Of a DNA stretch of 15,285 nucleotides, positions 1-7,700 are shown piece by piece; the first letter of the stretch is position 1; each line of letters begins with the position of its first letter. Below the pieces are notes generated by a model, which was not told the DNA's origin, made no database searches, and worked only from the letters and a program-made list of their open reading frames with translations. Source of the DNA: CAZMFZ01 sp964565665 (GTDB taxonomy: Bacteria; Bacteroidota; Bacteroidia; Cytophagales; UBA9547); NCBI GenBank assembly GCA_964565665.1, contig CAZMFZ010000092.1, positions 1 through 15,285 of the forward strand. The letters are read 5' to 3'. The position numbers and the translations under genes are program-made.

Positions 1-474
1 GAAGAAGCCATGGCCGAAAACCACAAAGTGTTGGTCTTTAGTCAGTTTGTGAAGCATTTAAACATTTTCAGGGGCTTTCTAGATTCTAAAAATATTGCCT
101 ACACTTATCTAGATGGCCAAACCCGCGACCGACAGGAACAAGTAGAAGAATTTCAAAGCAACGATGGAATTAAGATTTTTCTTATTTCGCTGAAAGCAGG
201 AGGTGTGGGATTAAACCTTACCGCAGCCGATTATGTATTTATTCTCGACCCTTGGTGGAACCCTGCAGTTGAAGCCCAAGCGGTAGATCGAGCCCATAGA
301 ATAGGGCAGCACAAAACCGTTTTCACTTACAAATTCATAACTAAAAACTCTGTGGAAGAAAAAATACTTCTTCTTCAAAACAAGAAAAAAGCTTTGGCTG
401 GCGAGTTGATTTCGAACGAAGAAAGCTTTGTAAAGGCCTTGAGTAAAGAGGATATTGAAATGATTTTGAGCTGA
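1..474 (+). CDS. SNF2-family DNA/RNA helicase, C-terminal part (cut by window edge)
   Basis: This is the C-terminal RecA-like lobe of a SNF2/Swi2 superfamily-2 ATPase, an enzyme class that uses ATP to move along DNA and remodel bound protein. The reading frame is open from base 1, so the ATG at base 10 is internal; 157 codons are visible. Helicase motif IV (KVLVFSQF), motif V (SLKAGGVGLNLT, then the DPWWNP signature) and motif VI (QAVDRAHRIGQ, with the arginine fingers) occur in the right order. The tail after the VEEKI helix is short, so no extra C-terminal domain follows. The ATP-binding lobe lies outside the window. In bacteria such proteins are often RapA-like or large SNF2 proteins with an N-terminal SWIM zinc finger; which type this is cannot be told from the visible part. 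Family assignment is secure, cellular role is not. Confidence 0.95.
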   Translation, partial: EEAMAENHKVLVFSQFVKHLNIFRGFLDSKNIAYTYLDGQTRDRQEQVEEFQSNDGIKIFLISLKAGGVGLNLTAADYVFILDPWWNPAVEAQAVDRAHRIGQHKTVFTYKFITKNSVEEKILLLQNKKKALAGELISNEESFVKALSKEDIEMILS

Positions 475-582
475 GAAGTACACTAAATCACTTTTTTTGG
501 ATTTACAAGTATTAAAAAATAAGCCGATTTTAATTTTCTCTTTAACAATCTGTATTTTAGTACCTAAATATAAAATTAAGTT

Positions 583-1167
583 ATGTCAGCATTGCCTATC
601 AGCCATTATTCCATAGAAGATTACCTTGAAATTGAGAGGGGCGCTAAAGAAAAAAGTGAATATTTTGCTGGAGAAATATTCATGATGGCAGGGGCAAGCA
701 TTCCCCACAATCGTATCAATGAAAACTTGTCGGGAGAGTTTTATCTGCATCTTAAAAGAAAAAGATGTCAGTCATTTTCACAAGATTTACGCATTCACAT
801 CCCTGAAAATTCACTTTTTACTTATCCTGACTTGGTGGTGGTGTGTGGTGAGCCTGAGTTGTATGACGAACAACTTGACACGGTATTAAATCCTTCATTA
901 ATTGTAGAAATACTCTCAAAAAGCAGTGCCAGCTACGATAGAGGAGAAAAATTTGCCCTTTATCGCAAAATTTCGACTTTGCGTGAATATGTATTGATAG
1001 ATTCGGTGAAGGTATTAGCAGAGGTTTGGCAAAAAAACACGGATGATATTTGGATATTGGCACAAGAAACAGAAAGCATTTCTGATAATATTTCCTTTGC
1101 TTCCATTCAATTTAATTTGCCATTGGCAGATGTGTATAATAACAGCAATGTTAAATCTCAGATTTAA
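583..1167 (+). CDS. Uma2 family (DUF820) restriction-endonuclease-fold protein
   Basis: The 194-residue product matches the Uma2 family, small putative nucleases with a PD-(D/E)xK fold. Visible family features in order: an N-terminal helix and Glu-rich stretch (residues 12-31, including E26 and E31 before MMAG), H42, the strand pair SQDLRI (66-71) and YPDLVVV (81-87) with candidate metal ligand D83, the strand LIVEILS (106-112) with E109, then D119 and K123 and the EYVLID strand. The length fits the family. These residues being intact suggests a folded, possibly active protein, but targets of Uma2 proteins are largely unknown and no partner gene is adjacent. It starts 108 bases after the SNF2 gene and ends 60 bases before the next gene on the same strand. 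Start chosen at the first ATG, with the usual family N-terminus (HYSIEDYLE) just inside. Confidence 0.88.
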   Translation: MSALPISHYSIEDYLEIERGAKEKSEYFAGEIFMMAGASIPHNRINENLSGEFYLHLKRKRCQSFSQDLRIHIPENSLFTYPDLVVVCGEPELYDEQLDTVLNPSLIVEILSKSSASYDRGEKFALYRKISTLREYVLIDSVKVLAEVWQKNTDDIWILAQETESISDNISFASIQFNLPLADVYNNSNVKSQI

Positions 1168-1227
1168 GTTTAAACAATTCTTATTCCGAGTATCATTTTT
1201 CCATTATTAGCATTGATATAAAAATGT

Positions 1228-1794
1228 ATGCACGATATAGAGCCATTTTACAGCTGGGATAAATTTTATAATTCTTCAACCGACAAGAAATCTCCATTTT
1301 TTGGAAAGCAGTATAATTACGAACTTTTTGAAAACGAAATTTACGGGTATTTTATCAATCCTGCTTGGGATTATATAGGCTCAGAAACGCTGTATGTAAA
1401 AATACTGTTTGCCAACTACAAAGAAAAATATGCCATAATTGAGCTTATAGGCGAGTGGAATGATACTTTGCACAATGATGTAATGCACCTGAAAAGAAAT
1501 TTTATAGACAAGCTTATTCAAAATGGCATACAGCAATATATTCTGATTGGCGAAAATGTGTTCAATTTTCACGGCTCAGACGATTGCTATTACGAAGAAT
1601 GGTTTGAAGATATTGAAGACGGCTGGGTTGTGTTTATGAATTTCCGTGATTTTATTCACCGTGAATGGCGAAAATTTGGCATAGATGCCTATGTAAGTTA
1701 TGGCGGTGAGCTGGAAGTAGAAAACTGGCGAACCATGACTCCAGCAATACTTTATAACCATTTAAAAAGCACAATTATGAAGCGACTAAACTAG
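1228..1794 (+). CDS. Conserved hypothetical protein, aromatic-rich and acidic
   Basis: I do not recognise a named domain. The 188-residue product is soluble-looking, with no signal peptide or membrane segment. It is unusually aromatic: about a fifth of residues are Phe, Tyr or Trp, including seven Trp. It has an acidic middle (YYEEWFEDIEDGW, about residues 127-139). From memory it resembles an unnamed cytoplasmic protein that recurs in Bacteroidota genomes, with conserved-looking stretches such as GEWND, LIGENVFNFH and GGELEVENW; a search is needed to confirm this. An overlapping ATG four bases upstream (1224) is in another frame, so 1228 is the usable start. The gene ends 24 bases before the convergent rpe-like gene. 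No function is proposed. Confidence 0.8.
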   Translation: MHDIEPFYSWDKFYNSSTDKKSPFFGKQYNYELFENEIYGYFINPAWDYIGSETLYVKILFANYKEKYAIIELIGEWNDTLHNDVMHLKRNFIDKLIQNGIQQYILIGENVFNFHGSDDCYYEEWFEDIEDGWVVFMNFRDFIHREWRKFGIDAYVSYGGELEVENWRTMTPAILYNHLKSTIMKRLN

Positions 1795-1818
1795 AGCCCA
1801 ATTACTTTACTTTGTATT

Positions 1819-2475
1819 TTATGCCACCAATCCATAAAGTCGGGTAAGCGTTTCGTTTCTACCTTCGGTTTTTGAAAATACGCTTGATGTGCCTACAACT
1901 AGCACCTCTGCACCTGCTTTTATCATATTAGGAATGTTTTCCCAACTCACATTTCCATCTACTTCTATTTGAAAATTAAGGTTGTTTATTTGCTTAATAA
2001 CCTGCAATTCGGCTAGTTTATCTACACAAAAGGGAATAAGCATTTGGCCTGCATAGCCAGGATTGACCGTCATCACACACACCATATCAACCAAAGGATA
2101 CAAATGTTTGTAAAACTCTACGGGAATGGCAGGATCAATGGCGATGCTTGGTTTGCCACCTGCTTCACGAATGCTATTGATAGTTCGCACCGGATGCCTA
2201 GAGGTTTCGGGATGAAATGTAAATATCGAACCTTTGATTTGACAAAATATATCAATAAACCTATCGGGGTTTTCTACCATTAGGTGGTAATCTAGTGGAA
2301 TGCTACTATATGATGCTATGGCTTTGCAAAAGTCTATACCCAAAGTAAAATTTGGCACATAAGTACCATCCATCACGTCCATATGCAGGTAGTCGATTTT
2401 ATATTTTGCAAACACATCCAACTCCGATTTTAAATCAAGAAAGTTGGCACACATCATAGAAGGACTTATTTTCAT
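1819..2475 (-). CDS. rpe: Ribulose-phosphate 3-epimerase family protein (RPE, or allulose-6-phosphate 3-epimerase-like)
   Basis: This 218-residue TIM-barrel enzyme belongs to the family that interconverts D-ribulose 5-phosphate and D-xylulose 5-phosphate in the pentose phosphate pathway. The active-site pieces are present: H31 and D33 in HMDVMDG, H64 in YHLMV, the catalytic Asp D173 in IEVDGN, the flexible loop VNPGYAGQ and the phosphate-binding VVGTSS near the C-terminus. Several features lean to the AlsE (D-allulose-6-phosphate 3-epimerase) branch rather than classical Rpe: the N-terminus KISPSMMC, where typical Rpe has APS(I/L)LSAD, the HPET in place of HPEA, and IEVDGN rather than EVDGG. 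As no other rpe is visible the physiological substrate is open; the gene symbol is provisional. The length is normal. It is convergent with the upstream hypothetical gene and has its own promoter (see 2519-2549). Confidence 0.88.
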   Translation of the reverse strand: MKISPSMMCANFLDLKSELDVFAKYKIDYLHMDVMDGTYVPNFTLGIDFCKAIASYSSIPLDYHLMVENPDRFIDIFCQIKGSIFTFHPETSRHPVRTINSIREAGGKPSIAIDPAIPVEFYKHLYPLVDMVCVMTVNPGYAGQMLIPFCVDKLAELQVIKQINNLNFQIEVDGNVSWENIPNMIKAGAEVLVVGTSSVFSKTEGRNETLTRLYGLVA

Positions 2476-2518
2476 TACATTTCATTTAAATGTTGCATTG
2501 AATAGGCAATACCAAAGG

Positions 2519-2549
2519 CAAATATATGCCCTTACAGCTCTCTATCAAA
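2519..2549 (-). promoter_or_regulatory. Bacteroidota-type promoter for the rpe-like gene
   Basis: Read on the minus strand, a TTTG box (2549-2546) is followed after 19 bases by TATATTTG (2526-2519). This matches the Bacteroidota primary-sigma promoter pattern (-33 TTTG and -7 TAnnTTTG, about 19 bases apart) at every defined position. Transcription would begin near 2512, leaving a leader of roughly 35-40 bases before the ATG at 2475. No equally good match was found by eye upstream of the other genes in the window. Confidence 0.7.
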
Positions 2550-2705
2550 CTGACAAAATTTTTACTCATTACATAAGACTTGTGAGACTAGAGAATGGTA
2601 ATTATTTTTTCAGTAATTTTGAAAAATATTTTCTGCCATAGCCTTTCTTTCAGGCAAATTCACATAAAACCCCATATTATTCATCATTCAAAAACACTTG
2701 AATAC

Positions 2706-5120
2706 ATGCGTATTAACCAAACCCTAATTGCTTCGATTTTCTTAATTAGCATTGCCAATGCCCAAGATATTTCGGGGATAATCACAAACCCAGCTTCAAA
2801 ACCTGTCGATTTTGCCACCATTTCACTTAAACGAGCAATAGATTCCAGCTTAGTAACAGGCATTTTAAGTGATGAAAAAGGTAGATTTCAATTCCAAAAA
2901 CTGAAAACTGGGAATTACTTTTTGTTTGTAACAGCCATTGGCTTTAAAAATTATTCCTCAAAAACTATTGAAATACAAACTTCGGGAAAAAAGGAGGTTG
3001 ATATAGAAATGCAAGAAGACACCAAATTGCTGGGCGAAGTGTATGTGCAGGCCAAAAAGCCGATTATTGAGCAAGAAGCTGGCAAAATAGTGATGAATGT
3101 AGAGAATTCTATTGTTTCGCAAGGGCTAATGGCAATCGAATTGCTGAAGCGCACACCTGGAGTAGTGGTAGATAATGACGGAAATATCAGCCTAAAAGGA
3201 AAAGAAAATGTGTTGCTGATGATTGATGGTAAGCCCACGTATTTGACGTCAAAGCAAGCGGCTGCGATTTTAAAAAGCCTGCCTTCTAATCAAATTGCAA
3301 ATATTGAGGTAATGACAACGCCTGCTGCGAAATACGATGCCCAAGGGAACGCTGGAATTATCAATATCAACCTAAAAAAAGGATCAATGAGCGGCTGGAG
3401 TGGTTCGGCTCATGCAAGTGTAGGGCACGGGCGCTTACCCAAATCGAATGTTGGCTTTAGCCTCACTTCGGGCATGGGCAAATGGAGTCTCAACGGGGTT
3501 TACGACTTTAGTGCCAACGAAGATTTTAACGAATACAATCAAAATAGAGGATTTGGCAGCATAAATTCGACCCAAAGGTATATTCTAAAACAGAAATATA
3601 ATATTCCGCTTTACAGCAATACTTATCGCTTAAGTGCCGATTTTCAAGCCACAGATAAATTGAGTTTTTCAGCTTCGCACCGCGGAATTTTAAGTAGCGA
3701 TGTGTTTTACGGCAACAACATGAAAGGCACAGTATTCAATGCAGATGGCAGCAAAGCCCAAGAGCTTACTACAAACGATCACAATCCCGATAGATACTAT
3801 AATTTTACAGCTGGGCTTGGTAGCAAATTAAAGATCGATAGCAGTGGGCACGATTTGTCGGCCGATGTAGATTTTTCTATGTTCAATCAGCGTTCTTCAC
3901 AAACTACCAATGCTGTACTTTTTTATGGGAATGATGCAATTGCGGCCAATAGTGCTAATTGGAATGGACAATTACCCACTGATGTGGCTATTATCACCTC
4001 AAAAATAGATTATGCAAAGCCTTTTTCAAAAGAGTTGAAATTTGAAGCCGGGTTGAAAAGAATAGATATCAACATCAATAGCAATATACAATACGAAAGC
4101 TCACAATCTGGCAGTTTGGTATTGAATTTGCCTACAAGCAATCATTTTACGTATAAGGAAAGCATATCTGCGGCTTATGCCAGCATGAATTATAAAAAAC
4201 AAAAGTGGAGTGCTGTACTTGGCTTGCGTGGCGAATGGTGGCAGGCAGAAGGCAATCAAAAAACTTCAGGGGAAATATTCAAACGCGATAGTATTTTGCC
4301 TTTTCCCACGGCTACAATAAAATATAAAATAGCCAAAGACCATGAATTGAGCATCAATTACAACCGCAGAATCGACCGACCCAATTACAATTCACTCAAC
4401 CCAATCACTTATTATTCCGATCCTTACACTGCATTTGCAGGCAACCCCAAATTAAGGCCACAGCTTACACACAATCTTGAATTGGTACACTCTTTTATGG
4501 ATGGCGGCATAGTGACTACCCTCAACTATAGTGAATCTACCAATAAAATATTGGAATATGTGCTAGTGCCTAACACCGACAACACCAAACCCCAGGCGAT
4601 GACTACCATTAATGTGCCAGGATTTACAAATATTGGAGCTTCTGTTTCTATATATATTCCATTTACCAAATTCTGGACCTCACAACTGTTTGTAAATGGC
4701 TTTCAGAATAGATTTTCGGGAGATATTTTTGGGGCAGAACTAAAAGAAAATAGATGGGCATATATATTAAATACTTCGCAAATGTTTAGCCTGCCCAAAA
4801 CCTGGAGCATAGAAGCTTCAGGCACATATCTATCGCCTACTTTGGAAGGATATACAGTATTGAAAGAAATGGGAATGCTCTCTCTTGGGGTACAGAAAGA
4901 TATATTCGACTCTAAAGGAACGGTGAAATTGGCAGCTCAAGATGTGTTTTATACTTTCATCTACAAAATAGATACTGAATTTGCAGGCATTAGCAGCAAT
5001 GCCACTTACCAGTGGGACAATAGAATAATCACACTTTCTTTTGTATGGAAATTTGGCAGAAACAGGTTTGAGACCAATGAGAAAGAGCAAGAGGGCAAGC
5101 TAAAAACTGGGCGAATGTAA
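2706..5120 (+). CDS. TonB-dependent receptor-like outer-membrane beta-barrel protein
   Basis: The 804-residue product is an outer-membrane protein of the OMP_b-brl_3 (TonB-receptor-like) class. I start it at ATG 2706 rather than the in-frame ATG at 2595, because 2706 begins a standard signal peptide (MRINQTLIASIFLISIANA, cut before QDIS); the longer form would bury it behind 37 residues. After it come a carboxypeptidase-regulatory-like beta-sandwich (about 20-105, with TGILSDEKGRFQF), a plug domain (about 115-225) containing RTPGVVVDNDG and VLLMIDGKPTYL, and a long barrel ending in FVWKFG. A polar tail of about 20 residues follows the barrel, common in this class. No SusD-like lipoprotein is adjacent, so it is not a classic glycan-uptake pair; the ligand is unknown. 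It converges on the broken BRO-like gene 14 bases downstream. Confidence 0.92.
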   Translation: MRINQTLIASIFLISIANAQDISGIITNPASKPVDFATISLKRAIDSSLVTGILSDEKGRFQFQKLKTGNYFLFVTAIGFKNYSSKTIEIQTSGKKEVDIEMQEDTKLLGEVYVQAKKPIIEQEAGKIVMNVENSIVSQGLMAIELLKRTPGVVVDNDGNISLKGKENVLLMIDGKPTYLTSKQAAAILKSLPSNQIANIEVMTTPAAKYDAQGNAGIININLKKGSMSGWSGSAHASVGHGRLPKSNVGFSLTSGMGKWSLNGVYDFSANEDFNEYNQNRGFGSINSTQRYILKQKYNIPLYSNTYRLSADFQATDKLSFSASHRGILSSDVFYGNNMKGTVFNADGSKAQELTTNDHNPDRYYNFTAGLGSKLKIDSSGHDLSADVDFSMFNQRSSQTTNAVLFYGNDAIAANSANWNGQLPTDVAIITSKIDYAKPFSKELKFEAGLKRIDININSNIQYESSQSGSLVLNLPTSNHFTYKESISAAYASMNYKKQKWSAVLGLRGEWWQAEGNQKTSGEIFKRDSILPFPTATIKYKIAKDHELSINYNRRIDRPNYNSLNPITYYSDPYTAFAGNPKLRPQLTHNLELVHSFMDGGIVTTLNYSESTNKILEYVLVPNTDNTKPQAMTTINVPGFTNIGASVSIYIPFTKFWTSQLFVNGFQNRFSGDIFGAELKENRWAYILNTSQMFSLPKTWSIEASGTYLSPTLEGYTVLKEMGMLSLGVQKDIFDSKGTVKLAAQDVFYTFIYKIDTEFAGISSNATYQWDNRIITLSFVWKFGRNRFETNEKEQEGKLKTGRM

Positions 5121-5134
5121 CCCACTTTAAAATT

Positions 5135-5967
5135 TCAGTTTTCTGCATCTTTCAAGCTTTTTTGATTTATAGTTTCGGGTAAATAATTATCTCTTGTCAC
5201 CACTTTTACGCCTGACTGAATTTCTAAGGCTTTTCGAGCATCGCCCGCAATTTTGCCACCTTGCTTGGCTACTTCTACATTTTGCACAAATCCTACCGGA
5301 TTTTTCTTTTTTACTATTTCTGTAGTCGAAGCCTCCCCAAGCATAGAAAATATAAGTTCCAAATCTGTCATGTGGTCTCTTAGATTTTCTTGTTTCAGAT
5401 TTTTCACCTTTTTAAAGTCAGTTGGCGTAAGCCCAAAAGTAGCTTTTGAGATTTCAGCAGTTAACATAGCAAATTCGTTTTGTTCTTTTATTTCCCTTTC
5501 TTTCCATTCGTCTGTTAACTCCTCGCGAATGGCAATACTTCTCATTCTTTTTTATATCCATTCATCAGAATAACCTTTTAGTTTGTACAGTTCTCGGGTG
5601 CGCTGTGTAGCCAATTCTGGATTTTCGATTTCATCTAATCTGTCCGATCCTACTTGTGCCAACCAAAGTTTAAAAGGTTCTGCCTTAGGCGATGGTATAG
5701 ATTGAATGATACGTAGCAAGCCTTTTGCATCTGCGCATCCCATTTTTTGATTACCCCCAGCAGTAGGCACTGAAAGGGTGGGTACAATTTGTCCCCACCC
5801 TTTGGCTAGCTCTTCATCACGCTTCCGCATTTTTTTTATGTAATCACTCGGATTAGGAGTTTCTGTTAATACTTGGATTACATCAACTACTACAAAATAC
5901 CATTTTTGCTCTTCCTCATGCCAAACGGAGCGAATTTTATGTTTTCAAATAATTTTATTTGCGCCAT
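5135..5967 (-). pseudogene. BRO/DinD-like (Bro-N type, phage antirepressor-like) gene, broken by a frameshift and a stop
   Basis: Three minus-strand pieces join into one product of about 277 codons. The start is ATG 5967 (MAQIKLFEN). Near 5941-5936 one base is missing, and the next frame continues KIRSVWHEEEQKWYFVVVDV, characteristic of the Bro-N start of this family. The frame then runs through the IQSIPSPKAEPFKLWLAQVG block to GYSDEWI, where an in-frame TAA (5554-5552) replaces the codon after ATA (usually Asn in relatives, as I recall them). Reading resumes in the same frame with KRMRSIAIREELTDEW, ENLRDHMTDLELIFSMLGEA and a GGKIAGDARKALE tail. Relatives are BRO-family or DinD-like proteins, often phage-derived or damage-related regulators; the exact function is uncertain. 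The start lies 12 bases after glyS, so it would be cotranscribed. The intact length matches the family. Two independent lesions favour real decay, though an assembly error in the A-run is possible for the frameshift. Confidence 0.85.
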
Positions 5968-5979
5968 ACCCAAATCAAA

Positions 5980-7479
5980 TTAAAGCTTCTCAAATATATT
6001 TTTGAAGCTCACTTCCTTGGCAATTAAGCCATGCAATTCTGAAATTGGCATTCTTTTTTGCTCTGTAGTGTCTCTGCATCTGATGGTTACTGCATTATCG
6101 ATAAGGCTATCGTAATCTACAGTAATGCAGAATGGTGTGCCTATCAAATCTTGGCGGGTGTAGCGTTTGCCCACGGTGTCGCGTTCTTCATATACCACAT
6201 TGAAATCGTATTTGAGCATTTCCATAATTTCTTTGGCTTTTTCAGGTAACCCGTCTTTTTTTACCAATGGGAAAATAGCGGCTTTCACAGGAGCTAATGC
6301 AGGGTGTAATTTTAAAAACACTCTTGTTTTAAATTCTGCCTGGGCAGCATCATTTTCCCCCTTCGAAGGTTGGGGGGCTTCGGTATAGGCATTGCAAAGC
6401 ACTGCTAAGAAAGTACGATCGGCACCCACAGAGGTTTCCAATACATAAGGCACATAGTTTTGGTTGAGTTCGGTGTCGAAATACTGCATTTTCTTGCCCG
6501 AAAGCAGCTGATGATTGCCCAAATCGAAATCGGTACGTGAGTGAATGCCTTCTATTTCTTTAAATCCAAAGGGAAATTCATATTCAATATCCACCGCAGC
6601 ATTTGCATAATGTGCAAGCTTGTCGTGGTCGTGGAAACGCAATTTCTCAGCTGGAAAGCCTAATGATTTGTGCCATTTCAATCGGGCTTCTTTCCATTTG
6701 TTGTACCATTCCATTTCTGTGCCAGGGCGAATGAAAAACTGCATCTCCATTTGCTCGAACTCACGCATTCGAAATATAAACTGGCGTGCTACAATTTCAT
6801 TTCTAAATGCTTTGCCAATTTGGGCGATGCCAAAAGGAATTTTCATTCTTCCTGATTTCTGCACATTTAGGAAATTTACAAATATGCCTTGGGCAGTTTC
6901 GGGGCGAAGGTATATAGTCTCTGCATCTTCGGCTACGGCACCTACTTTGGTGGAAAACATGAGGTTGAACTGTCGAACCTCCGTCCAATTGACTGTGCCT
7001 GACACTGGGCATTTAATTTTAGTGTCATCAATCAAATTCTTTAATCCGGCAAAATCTTCTTTGGTCAAAAAGGCTGTCATGGCTTCTAAAAGCTGGTCGG
7101 CTTCGGCTTTTTTGCCTTGTTCTTCTAATTGATCGGCATGAGCTTCTATCAAATGATCTACCCGATAGCGTTTTTTGCTGTCTTTATTATCTATCATGGG
7201 GTCGCTAAAGCCATCGATGTGGCCAGAAGCTTTCCATGTAAGTGGGTGCATAAAAATAGCAGCATCTATGCCCACAATATTATCGTTGAGCATGGTCATG
7301 GTTTTCCACCACAGGTTTTTGATGTTGTTTTTTAGCTCTACTCCGTTTTGCCCGTAATCATATACGGCAGCCAAGCCATCGTAAATTTCGCTGGAAGGGA
7401 AAACAAAGCCATACTCTTTGGCGTGCGATATTATTTTTTGAAAAGTATTGCGTTCTACGCTACTATCTGTTTGGGACAT
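5980..7479 (-). CDS. glyS: Glycine--tRNA ligase (single-chain, alpha2 type)
   Basis: The enzyme charges tRNA-Gly with glycine in the cytoplasm. At 499 residues it is the single-polypeptide, class II, homodimeric type (eukaryote-, archaea- and Bacteroidota-like), not the alpha/beta form. Visible landmarks: the N-terminal core with AAVYDYGQNG (37-46) and MHPLTWKASGH (77-87), an insertion domain with CPVSG (157-161), LRPETAQG (191-198), motif 2 around GKAFRNEI (222-229) and FRMREFEQME (236-245), motif 3 GADRTFLAVL (352-361), and a C-terminal anticodon-binding domain from about residue 390 (LHPALAPVKAA) to the end. The CPVSG stretch has only one cysteine, so a zinc site there is not evident. Residues 368-380 look like a short insertion encoded by palindromic DNA (see 6336-6378). 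No T-box or other leader riboswitch was seen upstream. All catalytic motifs appear intact. Confidence 0.97.
   Translation of the reverse strand: MSQTDSSVERNTFQKIISHAKEYGFVFPSSEIYDGLAAVYDYGQNGVELKNNIKNLWWKTMTMLNDNIVGIDAAIFMHPLTWKASGHIDGFSDPMIDNKDSKKRYRVDHLIEAHADQLEEQGKKAEADQLLEAMTAFLTKEDFAGLKNLIDDTKIKCPVSGTVNWTEVRQFNLMFSTKVGAVAEDAETIYLRPETAQGIFVNFLNVQKSGRMKIPFGIAQIGKAFRNEIVARQFIFRMREFEQMEMQFFIRPGTEMEWYNKWKEARLKWHKSLGFPAEKLRFHDHDKLAHYANAAVDIEYEFPFGFKEIEGIHSRTDFDLGNHQLLSGKKMQYFDTELNQNYVPYVLETSVGADRTFLAVLCNAYTEAPQPSKGENDAAQAEFKTRVFLKLHPALAPVKAAIFPLVKKDGLPEKAKEIMEMLKYDFNVVYEERDTVGKRYTRQDLIGTPFCITVDYDSLIDNAVTIRCRDTTEQKRMPISELHGLIAKEVSFKNIFEKL
6336..6378 (-). repeat. Palindromic, C-rich insertion-like segment inside glyS
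   Basis: On the glyS coding strand this part reads GCCCCCCAACCTTCGAAGGG and continues with two more G: a C-run, CCAACC, a self-complementary CTTCGAAG core, then a G-run. Its start shares CCCCCAACC with the intergenic palindromes at 10136 onward. A second small palindrome (CTGCC, 2-base loop, GGCAG; 6336-6347 on the plus strand) follows at once. The segment encodes about residues 368-380 (APQPSKGENDAAQ), between motif 3 and the anticodon-binding domain. From memory, relatives have a shorter acidic linker there. This suggests a mobile palindrome tolerated in frame, but it could be a naturally variable linker. Confidence 0.45.
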
Positions 7480-7530
7480 AACTAAAGATTCTAAATTATA
7501 CTATTTTTACGTTGATATTAAGCCACAAAA

Positions 7531-7596
7531 TTGCTAAAAATTGCATAAAAGCCACTACTATTTATGCAATCAAAAGCACCTTATTATTTAATGCAA
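7531..7596. promoter_or_regulatory. Inverted-repeat half-site array between glyS and the TonB receptor gene
   Basis: A perfect 10-bp inverted repeat, ATTGCATAAA (7540-7549) and TTTATGCAAT (7561-7570), is separated by 11 bases, giving a centre-to-centre spacing of 21 bp (two helical turns). Two related half-sites flank it: TTGCTAAAA (7531-7539) and TTTAATGCAA (7587-7596). The array lies in the 221-base divergent intergenic region, 52-117 bases upstream of glyS and 105-170 upstream of the receptor gene. It could be an operator for a dimeric regulator, or a hairpin in a glyS leader. The sequence repeat is seen directly; function is inferred. Confidence 0.4.
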
Positions 7597-7700
7597 ATGA
7601 AATAGCCGTTTCAGCTTGAAATTTCTACACTTCATCCGATTTCTGTTTTTTATATTTTTCAAAAAGACAAAATTTGATGCAGATTTAAAACCGATCATTA

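Noticed and set aside
2618..2646. TTTG ... TAGCCTTT as a promoter for the gene at 2706
   Set aside because: The -7 box needs an extra base and lacks the final G, and the spacing is short at 17; too weak to annotate.
2595..2705. Longer start for the outer-membrane barrel gene at 2595
   Set aside because: It would place 37 residues before a textbook signal peptide that begins at the ATG at 2706.
5552..5554. Programmed readthrough at the in-frame TAA of the BRO-like gene
   Set aside because: No readthrough context or downstream structure is seen, and a second lesion upstream makes simple decay the better explanation.
6620..7132. 170-residue plus-strand open frame inside glyS
   Set aside because: Antisense shadow of a well-conserved gene; the translation has no recognisable domain or leader.
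7651..7658. TATATTTT as a -7 promoter box for the receptor gene at 7701
   Set aside because: Seven of eight positions fit but no TTTG box lies at the right distance upstream.
7480..7700. T-box or glycine riboswitch upstream of glyS
   Set aside because: No T-box sequence, specifier-loop layout or glycine-aptamer features were found, and such leaders are not expected in Bacteroidota.
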